Both the position numbers and the translations under genes were made by a program. Shown here piece by piece: positions 8,077-16,911 of a DNA stretch of 45,046 nucleotides (its first letter is position 1; each line of letters opens with the position of its first letter). This DNA comes from Lachnospiraceae bacterium. Its GTDB lineage: Bacteria > Bacillota > Clostridia > Lachnospirales > Lachnospiraceae. Where the stretch lies: contig JAFUZJ010000060.1 of NCBI GenBank assembly GCA_017476665.1, positions 1-45,046 on the forward strand, in the 5' to 3' direction. Below the pieces are notes generated by a model that saw only the letters and a list, made by a program, of their open reading frames with translations, did not search any database and was not told the DNA's origin.

Positions 8077-9509
8077 ATTGCATTCTTTTGTTTTTTATCC
8101 TTAAATCCTCTTTCTGCTCCACCCAGCTCCTGATAAGTCCGCCAGATCACCACCGCCGCAATCAAAAAGGTGAGAAAATCCGACACCGGCATGGAATATA
8201 ACACACCGTCCAGGCCAAAGAACAAAGGCAACAGCAGCGCGAAGCCCACGCCGAATACCACTTCTCTGACCATGGAGATCATAGTGGAGGAAAACGCTTT
8301 GCCCAGGGATTGCAGATAGATAAACGTACCTTTATTGACCGTAGCAAAGATCATCATGCACAGATATGTCCGGAACGCCTTGATCGCAAATTCCGTGTAA
8401 TAGATGCTCTCGTTTGCCGCGCCGAAAATGGAGATCAGCTGTCTCGGGAACATTTCCACAATCAACAGGGCGATTCCGCCGGTCACCGCCTCCGCAGTCA
8501 AAAGCTTCGTAAACAGCTCCCTGGCGCGGTCCTTTCTGCCTGCACCGATGTTATACCCCACAATAGGGATGCAACCCGCCGCCATACCCACCGCGATAGA
8601 GATGACGATCTGGAAAAACTTCATGACAATCCCTACCACAGCCATGGGAATCTGTGCATACTCCGTCTGTCCGAAAATCACATCCAGAGCACCATATTTC
8701 TGAATCATATTGTTGATCGCAGCCATCGCTGCCACCAGCGAGATCTGGGAAAGGAAACTGGTGATGCCTAACGGCAGAAATTTCCTCATCAGGCTGCCCC
8801 ACATACCGAAACTCTTTCCTGATAACTCCACTGCCTTCATGTGGCACAGATACCAGACAGAGAGCGCAGCGGTGAGCACCTGCCCGGCTACGGTAGCCAC
8901 GGCCGCGCCCATCATACCCCAATGAAATCCGAATATAAACAGCGGATCCAGAATGATATTGGTCACTGCGCCCAGCACCGTTGACACCATGGCAAACCGG
9001 GGACTTCCATCCGAACGGATGATGGGATTCATAGCCTGCCCAAACATATAAAAAGGAATTCCCAGCGTGATATAGAAAAAGTATTCTTTTGACTGTACAA
9101 AAGTCTCCTCATTTACCCTGCCGCCAAACAATGTCAGAATCCCATCCTGAAAAATCAGATACAATCCGGTGATTACAACTCCACAGACCACGCAGAGCAC
9201 AATTGCATTTCCTACACTCTTGTGCGCCTTCTCGTTTTCACCGGCTCCCAAACTCAAACTCACATAAGCACAGGCACCGTCTCCGATCATGACCGCCACG
9301 GCAAGCGCTACCACCGTTAACGGAAACACCACTGTATTTGCCGCGTTACCGTAAGAACCCAGATAACTTGCATTAGCAATGAAGATCTGATCCACAATGT
9401 TGTAGAGCGCCGCCACCAACAGAGAAATCACACAGGGGACAGAATATTTTCTCATCAGCTTTCCCACAGCTTCTGTCTCCAAAAAGGAATTTGATCTTTG
9501 TTCCATCAT
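8058..9509 (-). CDS. MATE-family multidrug exporter
   Basis: A 483-residue polytopic exporter with two homologous halves of six helices. The N-terminal Met-Met-Glu-Gln start follows GAGGAGGTAA. Conserved features include an early PCVISLLVAALYNIVDQIFI helix and a mid-protein QAMNPIIRSDGSPR motif typical of the NorM/DinF-like branch. It should use an ion gradient to expel cationic compounds; substrates cannot be predicted. The ribosome site comes directly after a hairpin and U-run (9522-9563), and the only promoter visible nearby (9581-9610) lies upstream of that hairpin, so expression may depend on read-through. Confidence 0.9.
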   Translation of the reverse strand: MMEQRSNSFLETEAVGKLMRKYSVPCVISLLVAALYNIVDQIFIANASYLGSYGNAANTVVFPLTVVALAVAVMIGDGACAYVSLSLGAGENEKAHKSVGNAIVLCVVCGVVITGLYLIFQDGILTLFGGRVNEETFVQSKEYFFYITLGIPFYMFGQAMNPIIRSDGSPRFAMVSTVLGAVTNIILDPLFIFGFHWGMMGAAVATVAGQVLTAALSVWYLCHMKAVELSGKSFGMWGSLMRKFLPLGITSFLSQISLVAAMAAINNMIQKYGALDVIFGQTEYAQIPMAVVGIVMKFFQIVISIAVGMAAGCIPIVGYNIGAGRKDRARELFTKLLTAEAVTGGIALLIVEMFPRQLISIFGAANESIYYTEFAIKAFRTYLCMMIFATVNKGTFIYLQSLGKAFSSTMISMVREVVFGVGFALLLPLFFGLDGVLYSMPVSDFLTFLIAAVVIWRTYQELGGAERGFKDKKQKNAIKEQAA

Positions 9510-9521
9510 TTACCTCCTCGC

Positions 9522-9563
9522 AAAAAAAGAAAGCGCAAGTCCTCTGTTCGGACTTACGCTTTC
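9522..9563 (-). terminator. Terminator/attenuator hairpin just before the MATE gene
   Basis: On the minus strand a 14-pair stem (GAAAGCG and AAGTCC arms with one C-A mismatch, 9529-9563) is followed by seven T residues (9522-9528). Those lead straight into the MATE ribosome site. It can end the upstream two-component operon and/or attenuate MATE transcription. Confidence 0.75.
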
Positions 9564-9580
9564 GCTACTCAACACATTGC

Positions 9581-9610
9581 ATTTTAACAGACTGTTTTCA
9601 AATTTGTCAA
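9581..9610 (-). promoter_or_regulatory. Promoter upstream of the MATE attenuator
   Basis: On the minus strand, TTGACA (9605-9610), an 18-base spacer and TAAAAT (9581-9586). The predicted start, near 9574, is only about ten bases before the terminator hairpin. Confidence 0.55.
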
Positions 9611-9620
9611 GGACTGATTT

Positions 9621-10313
9621 TTAAATCTTAAACCGGTATCCCACACCCCAGATTGTCTCAATATATTGGGGTTTTGCAGAATCTTTCTCAATCTTTTCAC
9701 GGATCTTTTTGATATGCACCGTCACCGTAGCAATATCTCCGATGGAATCCATATCCCAGATCTCGCGGAAGAGTTCCTCCTTTGTAAACACGTGGTTGGG
9801 ATGTTCTGCCAGGAATGTCAGCAGATCAAACTCTTTGGTGGTAAAGTTCTTCTCTTCCCCGTCCACATAGACTCTGCGTGCAGTCTTGTCAATGCGGATT
9901 CCGCGAATCTCCACAATATCGTTCTGCGGCTTGTTGCTGTTGCCCACCAACCGCTCGTAACGTGCCAAATGCGCCTTCACACGGGCAACCAGCTCGCTGG
10001 GGCTGAACGGCTTGGTCATATAATCATCCGCACCCAGACCTAAGCCCCGGATCTTGTCAATATCATCCTTTTTGGCGGAAACCATCAGGATCGGAATATC
10101 TTTCTTCTCCCGAATATTCTTGCAGATCTCAAAGCCGTCCATGCCGGGCAGCATCAGATCCAGCACCACCAGCGCATAATCCTTGGACAATGCCATCTTC
10201 AGACCGTCTTCCCCGTTATTGCAGGTGTCCACCTCAAAATCACTCAGCTCCAGATAATCCTTCTCCAGATCCGCGATCGCTTCCTCATCCTCAATGATCA
10301 ATATTTTGCTCAT
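9621..10313 (-). CDS. OmpR/PhoB-family response regulator
   Basis: A 230-residue two-component regulator. The receiver domain (1-120) has the acidic pair near residues 8-10, phospho-acceptor Asp52 in VLDLMLPGMDG, and Lys101 in MTKPF. The C-terminal winged helix (about 130-229) ends with ETIWGVGYRFKI, the usual PhoB-type ending. It follows the histidine kinase gene by 15 bases and should act on promoters as a phosphorylated dimer. Targets are unknown. The divergently placed luxS cluster and the MATE gene are neighbours, but no link is shown. Confidence 0.93.
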   Translation of the reverse strand: MSKILIIEDEEAIADLEKDYLELSDFEVDTCNNGEDGLKMALSKDYALVVLDLMLPGMDGFEICKNIREKKDIPILMVSAKKDDIDKIRGLGLGADDYMTKPFSPSELVARVKAHLARYERLVGNSNKPQNDIVEIRGIRIDKTARRVYVDGEEKNFTTKEFDLLTFLAEHPNHVFTKEELFREIWDMDSIGDIATVTVHIKKIREKIEKDSAKPQYIETIWGVGYRFKI

Positions 10314-10328
10314 ATGCTGTCTCCTCCT

Positions 10329-11807
10329 TTACCCTTCCGGCTGCAATTCAATATATTTTCGTAAAACAAAATGCATGCAGGTACCTTGTCCCTCTTTGCT
10401 GGTCGCCCAGATGTAACCGCCGTGATCCTCAATAATCTTTTTCACAATGGAAAGTCCGATCCCACTGCCGCCCTGTGCGGAATTTCGGGATGCATCCGTA
10501 CGATAAAACCGGTCAAAAATACGCTGCAGATCCTTCTGGGCAATGCCCTTTCCGTTGTCTTCGATCTCTACCCGGATGGAATCCGTCTCGTCCAAAATAC
10601 GGATATCAATGGCTCCTTTCGGCTTATCCATGTATTTTACACTGTTGCTGATGATATTGTTGATCACCTTTTTCATCTGTTCCGGATCAATTATGACTAA
10701 TGTGTCATGTGATGTCAGATTGGAGTAATTCAGCTTAATATTCTTGGCTTCCAGATCCAGTCCAACCTCTTCAATACAATCTCCGAAATAATCCGCCACA
10801 TTAATCCGGTGAAAATTATACTGAATGCGACTGTTGTCAATACCGGAATAGGTGGTCAGTTCATTGATCAGGCGATCCATATCATTGGCCTTGTTATAAA
10901 CAGTCTTGATATATTTGTCCACCTTCTCCGGCGTGTCCGCCACGCCATCCATGATCCCTTCCACATATCCCTTGATCGCAGTGATCGGCGTCTTCAGGTC
11001 ATGGGAAATATTGGCAATCATTTCCTTATTGCGCTGGACATTCTCCTCTTTCTCCTCCTCCGACTCCTTCAGCCGAAGCCTCATGTCTTCATAATTGCGG
11101 TACAGATCACCGATCTCGCCTTTCCTATCGCCGGCCAGCATGTAATCCAGATTGCCGTCCTTGATGTTCTGCATCGCTTTATTCAGGTCAGCCACCGGCT
11201 GAAACACACTTTTTTGTATCCATTGCGTCAACATGAGACTGGTAAAGAGCAACACGACGATGATCGCTACAAACATATAGATCAGCAGATGTCTGGACAT
11301 CAACGCATAAATCCTTGTGACAATGAATACACTTCCCTTACTGCCGTCTGAGAACCGAAAATCGATCTGCTTCACATATTTTTCCAGATCATTAAAGTAA
11401 TATCCCGCACCTTCCGCCAGTTCCGCTTCTCCGTAAGCAGGCAGCTGGAAAAAAATACTTTTCGCCGCGTCCATGTTGCCGGCATAATAGATAAAACTGT
11501 CCTTCCGCACGATCAGATACGTGGATTTACGGGATATCTCGTTGTTCAGGCGTTCCAGATAAGCCTTGTCCTCCAGACGCTTGGGGTTGGTCTTGGCCTG
11601 CTCCAGCAATATATAATAGGCTCTGTCCGTGGTACCCAGAAATTCCTGTATATTTTCCGCGATCACCGGCTTCCCCATGGAAGAACCCACGCCTTGATTG
11701 GCATTTGTCAGATAAAATACAATGACCAGAAATGCCAGCACCGTGAGGATCAGCGGCAGAAGTATGATACTGAAAAAGGTAACTTGTAAACGGGTCCTGA
11801 ATTTCAT
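10329..11807 (-). CDS. Membrane sensor histidine kinase
   Basis: A 492-residue kinase pairing with the regulator at 9621. TM1 is at about 10-35, an extracytoplasmic sensor region of about 140 residues follows, then TM2, a HAMP domain with a PVADLNKAMQNIKDGNLDY segment, a HisKA domain with the phospho-acceptor in NISHDLKTP, and a HATPase domain with N, G1 and G2 boxes (GKGIAQ, GGSGIGLSIVKKI). I chose the ATG at 11807, which follows AAAGGAGATAAGG; 13 more upstream codons are open but poorly supported. The gene is divergent from luxS. The signal sensed is unknown. Confidence 0.92.
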   Translation of the reverse strand: MKFRTRLQVTFFSIILLPLILTVLAFLVIVFYLTNANQGVGSSMGKPVIAENIQEFLGTTDRAYYILLEQAKTNPKRLEDKAYLERLNNEISRKSTYLIVRKDSFIYYAGNMDAAKSIFFQLPAYGEAELAEGAGYYFNDLEKYVKQIDFRFSDGSKGSVFIVTRIYALMSRHLLIYMFVAIIVVLLFTSLMLTQWIQKSVFQPVADLNKAMQNIKDGNLDYMLAGDRKGEIGDLYRNYEDMRLRLKESEEEKEENVQRNKEMIANISHDLKTPITAIKGYVEGIMDGVADTPEKVDKYIKTVYNKANDMDRLINELTTYSGIDNSRIQYNFHRINVADYFGDCIEEVGLDLEAKNIKLNYSNLTSHDTLVIIDPEQMKKVINNIISNSVKYMDKPKGAIDIRILDETDSIRVEIEDNGKGIAQKDLQRIFDRFYRTDASRNSAQGGSGIGLSIVKKIIEDHGGYIWATSKEGQGTCMHFVLRKYIELQPEG

Positions 11808-11958
11808 GCGCCTTATCTCCTTTGAAAGATTATAACATAATGCCACCGGAATAATCCTAAAAAAAATATAAATATTTCATTGTAACGAAGTTTATGCTAT
11901 ACTGATACAAAGAACTTTTGAAATTTTCCTAGAATTTATGAGGAGGTAAGGAAATTCC

Positions 11959-12438
11959 ATGGAGAAAATTGCAAGCTTTACAGTTGACCATATCCGGCTG
12001 CAGCCCGGTGTCTATGTATCCCGCAGGGACACGATTGGAAGCGAGATGATCACCACTTTTGACCTGCGCATGACCAGCCCAAATGACGAGCCTGTCATGA
12101 ATACCGCAGAAATCCACACGATTGAGCATCTGGGTGCAACTTTTCTGCGAAATCATCCTGTTTATAAATATAAAACCCTTTATTTCGGACCCATGGGATG
12201 CCGCACCGGATTTTATTTACTTTTAGCGGGAGATCACACCTCGGCGGACATCGTACCCCTGATGGTCGAGATGTATGAATTTATCCGTGATTATGAGGGT
12301 GAGGTTCCGGGCGCGTCCCCCCATGACTGCGGCAACTATCTGGATATGAATTTAAATATGGCAAAATACCTTGCCCGGAAGTATCTGGATGAAGTGCTGT
12401 ATGACATCAAGTGGGAGCAGCTGAATTACCCGGAGTGA
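11959..12438 (+). CDS. luxS: S-ribosylhomocysteine lyase (AI-2 synthase)
   Basis: A 159-residue LuxS. It cleaves S-ribosylhomocysteine to homocysteine and DPD, the precursor of autoinducer-2. The zinc ligands are visible as His53 and His57 in HTIEH (with Glu56) and Cys124 in PHDCGNY; Cys81 in GPMGCRTG is the catalytic cysteine. A GAGGAGG ribosome site lies upstream. It is followed by a DUF4304 gene and by mtnN, which makes its substrate, so the locus handles the activated methyl cycle. A possible -10 (TATACT) is near 11898, but the -35 is poor. Confidence 0.97.
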   Translation: MEKIASFTVDHIRLQPGVYVSRRDTIGSEMITTFDLRMTSPNDEPVMNTAEIHTIEHLGATFLRNHPVYKYKTLYFGPMGCRTGFYLLLAGDHTSADIVPLMVEMYEFIRDYEGEVPGASPHDCGNYLDMNLNMAKYLARKYLDEVLYDIKWEQLNYPE

Positions 12439-12459
12439 TATTTGTATGAGGCCATAGCC

Positions 12460-13230
12460 ATGGATAAAACGACTTTGAAACAGATTAAGGGAAATTTAAA
12501 GCCCTGCATGAAGGCTGCGGGCTTTAAGACAGAGGGACAGTGGTATGTCCGTGTCACAAACCGGCAAATATGCCAGATAATTAATTTTCAGGGTTTCTCC
12601 GGTGGCGACTGCTTTACGGTAAATATCGGAATTTATCCACTTTGCGCGGAGGAAATCACAAATTATAAATATCATAATCTCGACATCCGAATTGGCATGT
12701 TGATGGGAAAAGGGGATACCTGGTGGAACTACACAAAGGAGTCCGCGGATCAGGTTGCTCAGATCATATCGGAACTGGTTCTTCCTGTTTTGGAAAGATG
12801 CTCATCCTATGAGGCACTTCTTGCGGTCGCGGATAAAGACAGAATCGCAAAGGAAACCGATCCTCTTTTTGCACCTCTTTCCGTCATCTCCGAACACATG
12901 TGGTACGGCACGCTTTTTTATTTGAGTATAGCTATGGGGGCATATGATAAGGCCGCCTTTTATTTGGAAAAACAGATTGCCGCTCAACGCGATACCGCAG
13001 AAGAAAACCTAAAATGGTATGATCTTGTGATCTCAGAAGCAACCACGGAATCCGCAAAAGCAGACTGGCTTGAGAAAAAGGAGGAAAACCTTCAATTTTT
13101 CCAAAAAAAGATTGATCGGCTTCTTGCCATGAAGGAACAATTAAAACAAGGGGATTGGGGCGGAATTCTGGACGAGATTGCACAAAATGAGAAGGCCGGG
13201 CTGGAAAATCTTTCCAAATATGTGATTTAA
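12460..13230 (+). CDS. DUF4304-like protein between luxS and mtnN
   Basis: A 256-residue soluble protein. Residues about 1-120 match the DUF4304 pattern: a short amphipathic start, GFKTEGQWYVRVTN, then a beta-rich stretch with FTVNIGIYPL and a WWNYTKESAD segment. The rest is helical and Lys/Glu-rich. DUF4304 proteins have no assigned activity. I chose the ATG at 12460 with GAGG eight bases before; a TTG start at 12442, with GGAG six bases before, is also possible. It begins 21 bases after luxS and ends 62 bases before mtnN on the same strand. Co-transcription is likely, but a role in methyl recycling is not shown. Confidence 0.75.
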   Translation: MDKTTLKQIKGNLKPCMKAAGFKTEGQWYVRVTNRQICQIINFQGFSGGDCFTVNIGIYPLCAEEITNYKYHNLDIRIGMLMGKGDTWWNYTKESADQVAQIISELVLPVLERCSSYEALLAVADKDRIAKETDPLFAPLSVISEHMWYGTLFYLSIAMGAYDKAAFYLEKQIAAQRDTAEENLKWYDLVISEATTESAKADWLEKKEENLQFFQKKIDRLLAMKEQLKQGDWGGILDEIAQNEKAGLENLSKYVI

Positions 13231-13292
13231 ACTTTTTACCGCAATATATGTTGCAGGTCAACGCCTAAAGAAACAAAGAAACGAGGGAAAAA

Positions 13293-13991
13293 ATGAAAAA
13301 AATAGTAATTATTGGTGCTATGGAGTTGGAGGTGGAAACCTTGAAATCCAAACTGTCCAATGAAAAAATTACCAAAAAAGCTGGCATGGAGTTCCACGAA
13401 GGCATCCTGAACGGCGCATCCGTCGTGATCGTGCGCTGCGGAATCGGAAAAGTAAATGCGGCATTATGTGTACAGATTCTGGCGGATCTGTTTGAAGTGA
13501 CTCATGTGATCAACACCGGTATTGCCGGTTCCTTAAATGCAAAATTGGACATTGGAGACATCTTAATCTCCAAAGATGCCATCCATCATGACATGGATGT
13601 CACAATATTTGGCTATAAGCCCGGTGAAGTTCCCCAATTGGGATGTCTGGAGTTTTCCGCGGACAAGCGGTTGATGGAGCTGGCGAAAAGCGCCTGTGAA
13701 AAGGTCTGCACCGATACCCATGCCATCTATGGCAGAGTAGTCAGCGGTGATCAGTTTATTTCTGACAGCGCTGTCAAGGAAAGGCTGATCAATACCTTCT
13801 ACGGAGACTGCGCAGAGATGGAGGGTGCATCCATTGCCCATGGCGCATATCTGAATGGGATTCCTTTTGTGATCGTGCGCGCCATCTCCGATAAGGCGGA
13901 CGGCAGCGCTGAGATGGATTACCCGATGTTTGAGAAAGCTGCTGCTGAGAACTGCGCAAAGCTGGTGGAAGAAATGGTGGCAGGAATCTAA
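13293..13991 (+). CDS. mtnN: 5'-methylthioadenosine/S-adenosylhomocysteine nucleosidase
   Basis: A 232-residue Pfs/MTAN enzyme that removes adenine from MTA and SAH, giving the S-ribosylhomocysteine used by LuxS. The N-terminal IGAMELEVE holds the catalytic acid equivalent (Glu13), AEMEGAS (174-180) binds the ribose and Asp200 in ISDKADG binds adenine. The length is normal for the family. Its position next to luxS, with only the DUF4304 gene between, matches the two-step detoxification of SAH. Its stop overlaps the convergent gtrA stop by four bases. Confidence 0.95.
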   Translation: MKKIVIIGAMELEVETLKSKLSNEKITKKAGMEFHEGILNGASVVIVRCGIGKVNAALCVQILADLFEVTHVINTGIAGSLNAKLDIGDILISKDAIHHDMDVTIFGYKPGEVPQLGCLEFSADKRLMELAKSACEKVCTDTHAIYGRVVSGDQFISDSAVKERLINTFYGDCAEMEGASIAHGAYLNGIPFVIVRAISDKADGSAEMDYPMFEKAAAENCAKLVEEMVAGI

Positions 13992-14494
13992 CCCTTGCTC
14001 TTTTTGGAAAAGATCAGTATTTTACTGAACACATAATTCAGGATCGTGACGATAACCGATGAAATAAAGATCTTCGCGATCCAGTAATTCATGTGGAGCG
14101 CATTCACCGTTACCCACATGATCACCAGATCCAGAATCCAGGTAGACAAACGGGATGCCGCGAATCCGGAAAACTCTTTCAGAATCTGGGGGTTATGACT
14201 CCGGAAGACCCAGCTTCGGTTTAACGGATAGGCAAAGCACACACCTGCCACCCAGCCGATCGTATTGATGACCATATTTTGAAAATCATTTGAAGCATCC
14301 AGAAAAAACCGCTCCGCCACAAAACAGGCTGCCCAGGAAAAAATGGTTGTCAGCACACCGACTACCAGATACACCAGAATCTCCTCATATTTGCAATATA
14401 TTTTATGAATTGCCGGCCAACGCTCCAAAAAATCACAGAATTTCTCGGCCAAATTCTTTTTATAGATCACTTCGTTCTCTGTATTTTCACTCAT
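13988..14494 (-). CDS. GtrA-family membrane protein
   Basis: A 168-residue protein with four predicted membrane helices (about 36-56, 66-90, 110-130, 136-160), the GtrA/DPMS pattern. Such proteins are thought to flip or present polyprenyl-linked sugars for glycosylation of surface polymers. The motif WAACFVAERFF with NTIGWVAGVCFAYPLNRSWV is characteristic. The gene tail overlaps the mtnN tail on the other strand. No glycosyltransferase partner is adjacent. Confidence 0.85.
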   Translation of the reverse strand: MSENTENEVIYKKNLAEKFCDFLERWPAIHKIYCKYEEILVYLVVGVLTTIFSWAACFVAERFFLDASNDFQNMVINTIGWVAGVCFAYPLNRSWVFRSHNPQILKEFSGFAASRLSTWILDLVIMWVTVNALHMNYWIAKIFISSVIVTILNYVFSKILIFSKKSKG

Positions 14495-14569
14495 TCTCCA
14501 TGACTCCTAAACTGCGTATTGTCTGCATTTTGCAATCTTACTATGAAACCTATAACTTGTCAAGGTTTT

Positions 14570-15532
14570 TCACAGGTTGACCACATGGATCGGTGCACCC
14601 ACAAGGTACGCTTTGATATTGTCATAGACGCCCTGCACACAGCGGGTCCGGGCTTCCACACTGCCCCATGCCAGGTGCGGGGTGATGATCAGGCGGTTAC
14701 TGTCCTTAAATTGACTTAAGGGATTGGTGAGCTCCAAGGGCTCTTTCTCCAGCACATCCAGTCCTGCTGCTGCAATCTCCTCCGCCACAAGCGCGTCATA
14801 AAGGTCGGAATTGTTCACCACCGGACCTCTCGCCACATTGATGAGAATGGCGCTGTTTTTCATTTTTTTCAAGGCATCTTGGTCAATAAAATCTCTGGTC
14901 AAGTCGCTCAATGGACAGTGCAGGGAGAGATAGTCGCTCTCCGCAAGCAGAGTCTCCTTATCCACCCGCTCATAATCCGTGCAGGTGCTCTTGCCCGTCA
15001 CGGAGTGAAAGATCACCCGACAGCCAAAAGCTGTGGCAATCTGTGCTACCTTGCTGCCGATATGCCCCATGCCTACAATGCCCCAGGTCTTGCCTGCCAG
15101 CTCGTAAAAGGAGCGGTCAAAATTGGAGAAGCGGTCCTGGGCGCTGTATGCTCCAGATTTGACATAGTTGTCATAATATGCCAGTTTCTGGCTCAATGCC
15201 AAGGCCAGCGTAAAGGTGTGCTGCGCCACCATATCCGTGGAGTAATTTACCACATTGCAGACCACGATGCCCCGGGAATGGCAATAATCCAGATCACAAT
15301 TGTCGTACCCTGTGGCAAACTCGCAGATCAGCTTTACGTTCTCTGCCTCCGCAAGACTCTCCTCCCGCATGGGCGACTTGTTTACGACAATAATGTCAGC
15401 TTCTTTAACCCGCTCTTTCACTTCCTCCACAGTGGTGGTGTTTTTATAATAGGTGACTTCACCCAATTCCTCAAAACAATCCACCGGGATGTCCGGTCCT
15501 ACGCTGTTTCGCTCCAGTACCACAATCTTCAT
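14570..15532 (-). CDS. D-2-hydroxyacid dehydrogenase
   Basis: A 320-residue NAD-dependent dehydrogenase. The Rossmann motif GIVGMGHIGSKVAQIA lies about 145-165, and the catalytic triad appears as Arg in NVARGP, Glu in LEKEPLE and His in TPHLAWGS. It should reduce a 2-keto acid to the D-hydroxy acid; the substrate (pyruvate, glycerate or other) cannot be fixed. The ATG at 15532 was preferred; a GTG four codons upstream is also possible. It stands alone, with GtrA downstream. Confidence 0.9.
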   Translation of the reverse strand: MKIVVLERNSVGPDIPVDCFEELGEVTYYKNTTTVEEVKERVKEADIIVVNKSPMREESLAEAENVKLICEFATGYDNCDLDYCHSRGIVVCNVVNYSTDMVAQHTFTLALALSQKLAYYDNYVKSGAYSAQDRFSNFDRSFYELAGKTWGIVGMGHIGSKVAQIATAFGCRVIFHSVTGKSTCTDYERVDKETLLAESDYLSLHCPLSDLTRDFIDQDALKKMKNSAILINVARGPVVNNSDLYDALVAEEIAAAGLDVLEKEPLELTNPLSQFKDSNRLIITPHLAWGSVEARTRCVQGVYDNIKAYLVGAPIHVVNL

Positions 15533-15643
15533 TTTTTTCTTCACCTATACTCTTCCCGTCGCCGATTACACCAACAAAAATAACTTACAGCATCTGCCCG
15601 TGTCCAGTATATCACAAAAGTGGAGGCAACAAAACCACATATT

Positions 15644-15787
15644 TTACTCTTTGGTCTGAAGCCGAAATCGCCTTTGCTCTATGATCAATGTTTCCACCAA
15701 CGCACGATTTACCTCATAGGAAAACACATCTATAATAGAGCTATCCTTAAGCGCATGCATCCTATAATTTGTTACTACTTCTGTCAT
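15644..15787 (-). CDS. 47-residue ORF of unknown origin
   Basis: A short open frame beginning MTEVVTNYRMHALKDSS and ending RFRLQTKE, with a helical YEVNRALVETLIIEQ centre. There is no good ribosome site. It begins inside the decayed copy of the lipase N-terminus (15770-15846), in another frame. It may be the salvaged end of the broken second lipase gene or a fragment of another protein; I do not recognise it. Confidence 0.3.
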   Translation of the reverse strand: MTEVVTNYRMHALKDSSIIDVFSYEVNRALVETLIIEQRRFRLQTKE

Positions 15788-15846
15788 ACTGCTTTTTTGT
15801 CTACGCCAACTGTGTAGCCCAAACTAATTCTTCTGCTGTATACATT
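15770..15846 (-). pseudogene. Remnant of a second lipase gene (N-terminus only)
   Basis: The minus strand reads MYTAEELVWATQLA and then a stop. The intact lipase at 16912 starts MYTAEELVCATQLA, so 13 of 14 residues match, and similarity fades within the next 40 bases. It begins 18 bases after a lipoprotein gene, just as the intact lipase begins six bases after its own lipoprotein gene. The repeat unit is therefore lipoprotein plus lipase, and this copy is dead. Confidence 0.75.
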
Positions 15847-15864
15847 TTCTTTTACCTACGCTTT

Positions 15865-16668
15865 CTAATTATTTTCCTTCCGCAACTCTTGAAATCTCAT
15901 GCGACGTTTTTTATATTCCTCATAGTCTATATCAATTTTTCCATCTTTGTATATACCAATAATATTGCCATATTTCATCAGCTCACTATCAAACTCACCC
16001 ATTATACTTGTGTTAGTTTGAAAGTACACTTCACTTTTCTTCAACGTTTCCTCGTCCACAAACCACAAATTAACCTTAAGATCCGGAACAACATCCGGGC
16101 AAATATCTGATTGTATTTTCTCCAGCAATGTTGATGTAAGAAATACATATTCCTCGTCTATATCATTTGGGGACGCATCATGCATTTCTACGAACACACT
16201 GCACACTATAAAATCTGAATACTTGTGCAAGTATTCCTTTAGCTGTAATTCTATTGGTTGATCCTCTTGAATTCTTAATTCAACAGAATAACTACGTCCC
16301 AACTTACATCTTGTATAACACCTTCCAAACACATCTTCAAAATACGGTTTCAATATACGATTGATCTCTCCCGCAAGAATCGTTTGCTTATAGTTGTCCG
16401 CCTCTACCCCTTTCCCGTTCTTATAAACGTCCGCTCTGAAAACTATCTCTGAATTATCCTTGGGCGAGCAGTCCGCATAAAACACGTCCTGATTCTTGGA
16501 CCAAACATTATGTACGACAAACTCCTCGTTATACTTCTTATGCAGCGATTTCTCCGCTACATTCTTTAACCCCGTCTCCGTATAGACATGATTTTGCGAA
16601 CCGCACCCACACAGCCAGACACCTAACAGGATCACGACTACCGGTAGTATAAATTTGTGTTTTTTCAT
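15865..16668 (-). CDS. Paralogous lipoprotein 1 of the lipase locus
   Basis: A 267-residue lipoprotein: a basic start MKKHKF, a hydrophobic core and lipobox LCGC with Cys22. The mature part starts with YTETGLKNVAEKSL, then DCSPKDNSEIVFRADVYKNG, and is rich in acidic and aromatic residues. It is closely similar to the lipoprotein at 19115 and more distantly to that at 17770. Internal ATG 16668 is preferred because AAGGA lies nine bases upstream; an upstream ATG would sit against that site. The family is not one I can name with certainty. Beside a lipase, with paralogues in tandem, it may protect the cell surface from lipase, as TilA-type lipoproteins do in Staphylococcus aureus. Confidence 0.75.
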   Translation of the reverse strand: MKKHKFILPVVVILLGVWLCGCGSQNHVYTETGLKNVAEKSLHKKYNEEFVVHNVWSKNQDVFYADCSPKDNSEIVFRADVYKNGKGVEADNYKQTILAGEINRILKPYFEDVFGRCYTRCKLGRSYSVELRIQEDQPIELQLKEYLHKYSDFIVCSVFVEMHDASPNDIDEEYVFLTSTLLEKIQSDICPDVVPDLKVNLWFVDEETLKKSEVYFQTNTSIMGEFDSELMKYGNIIGIYKDGKIDIDYEEYKKRRMRFQELRKENN

Positions 16669-16686
16669 TGTATGCATTCCTTCCAC

Positions 16687-16911
16687 AATAATCTTTGTTT
16701 CTCTCTCCTCTTTACTGTTTTGCGGTCTGTTACAAAAACAGCAGATGTATGATATGATAATATTCTATCCTCAATTTGTCAGCCGTTATTTTTTTCTTAT
16801 TATATCGTTCTTAATTTTCCTTTGGGCTTTTTCTATAATGTCAACTATTATTGATCAAATGCCTTCAATATATCCCTGCATACAAACGCAAAACAAGCGC
16901 TTCCATCTTTT
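16687..16911. other. AT-rich gap between lipase and lipoprotein 1
   Basis: There is no intact gene. On the minus strand just after the lipase stop, a second frame is open to 16848 and reads KKDGSACFAFVCRDILKAFD. It could be the lost C-terminal tail of the lipase (see findings). The rest is AT-rich, without a clear promoter or hairpin. Confidence 0.5.

Noticed and set aside
9565-9582. Five-codon frame ATGCAATGTGTTGAGTAG in the MATE leader (possible leader peptide)
   Set aside because: Its ATG overlaps the end of the -10 box, so it should not be in the transcript, and it has no ribosome site.
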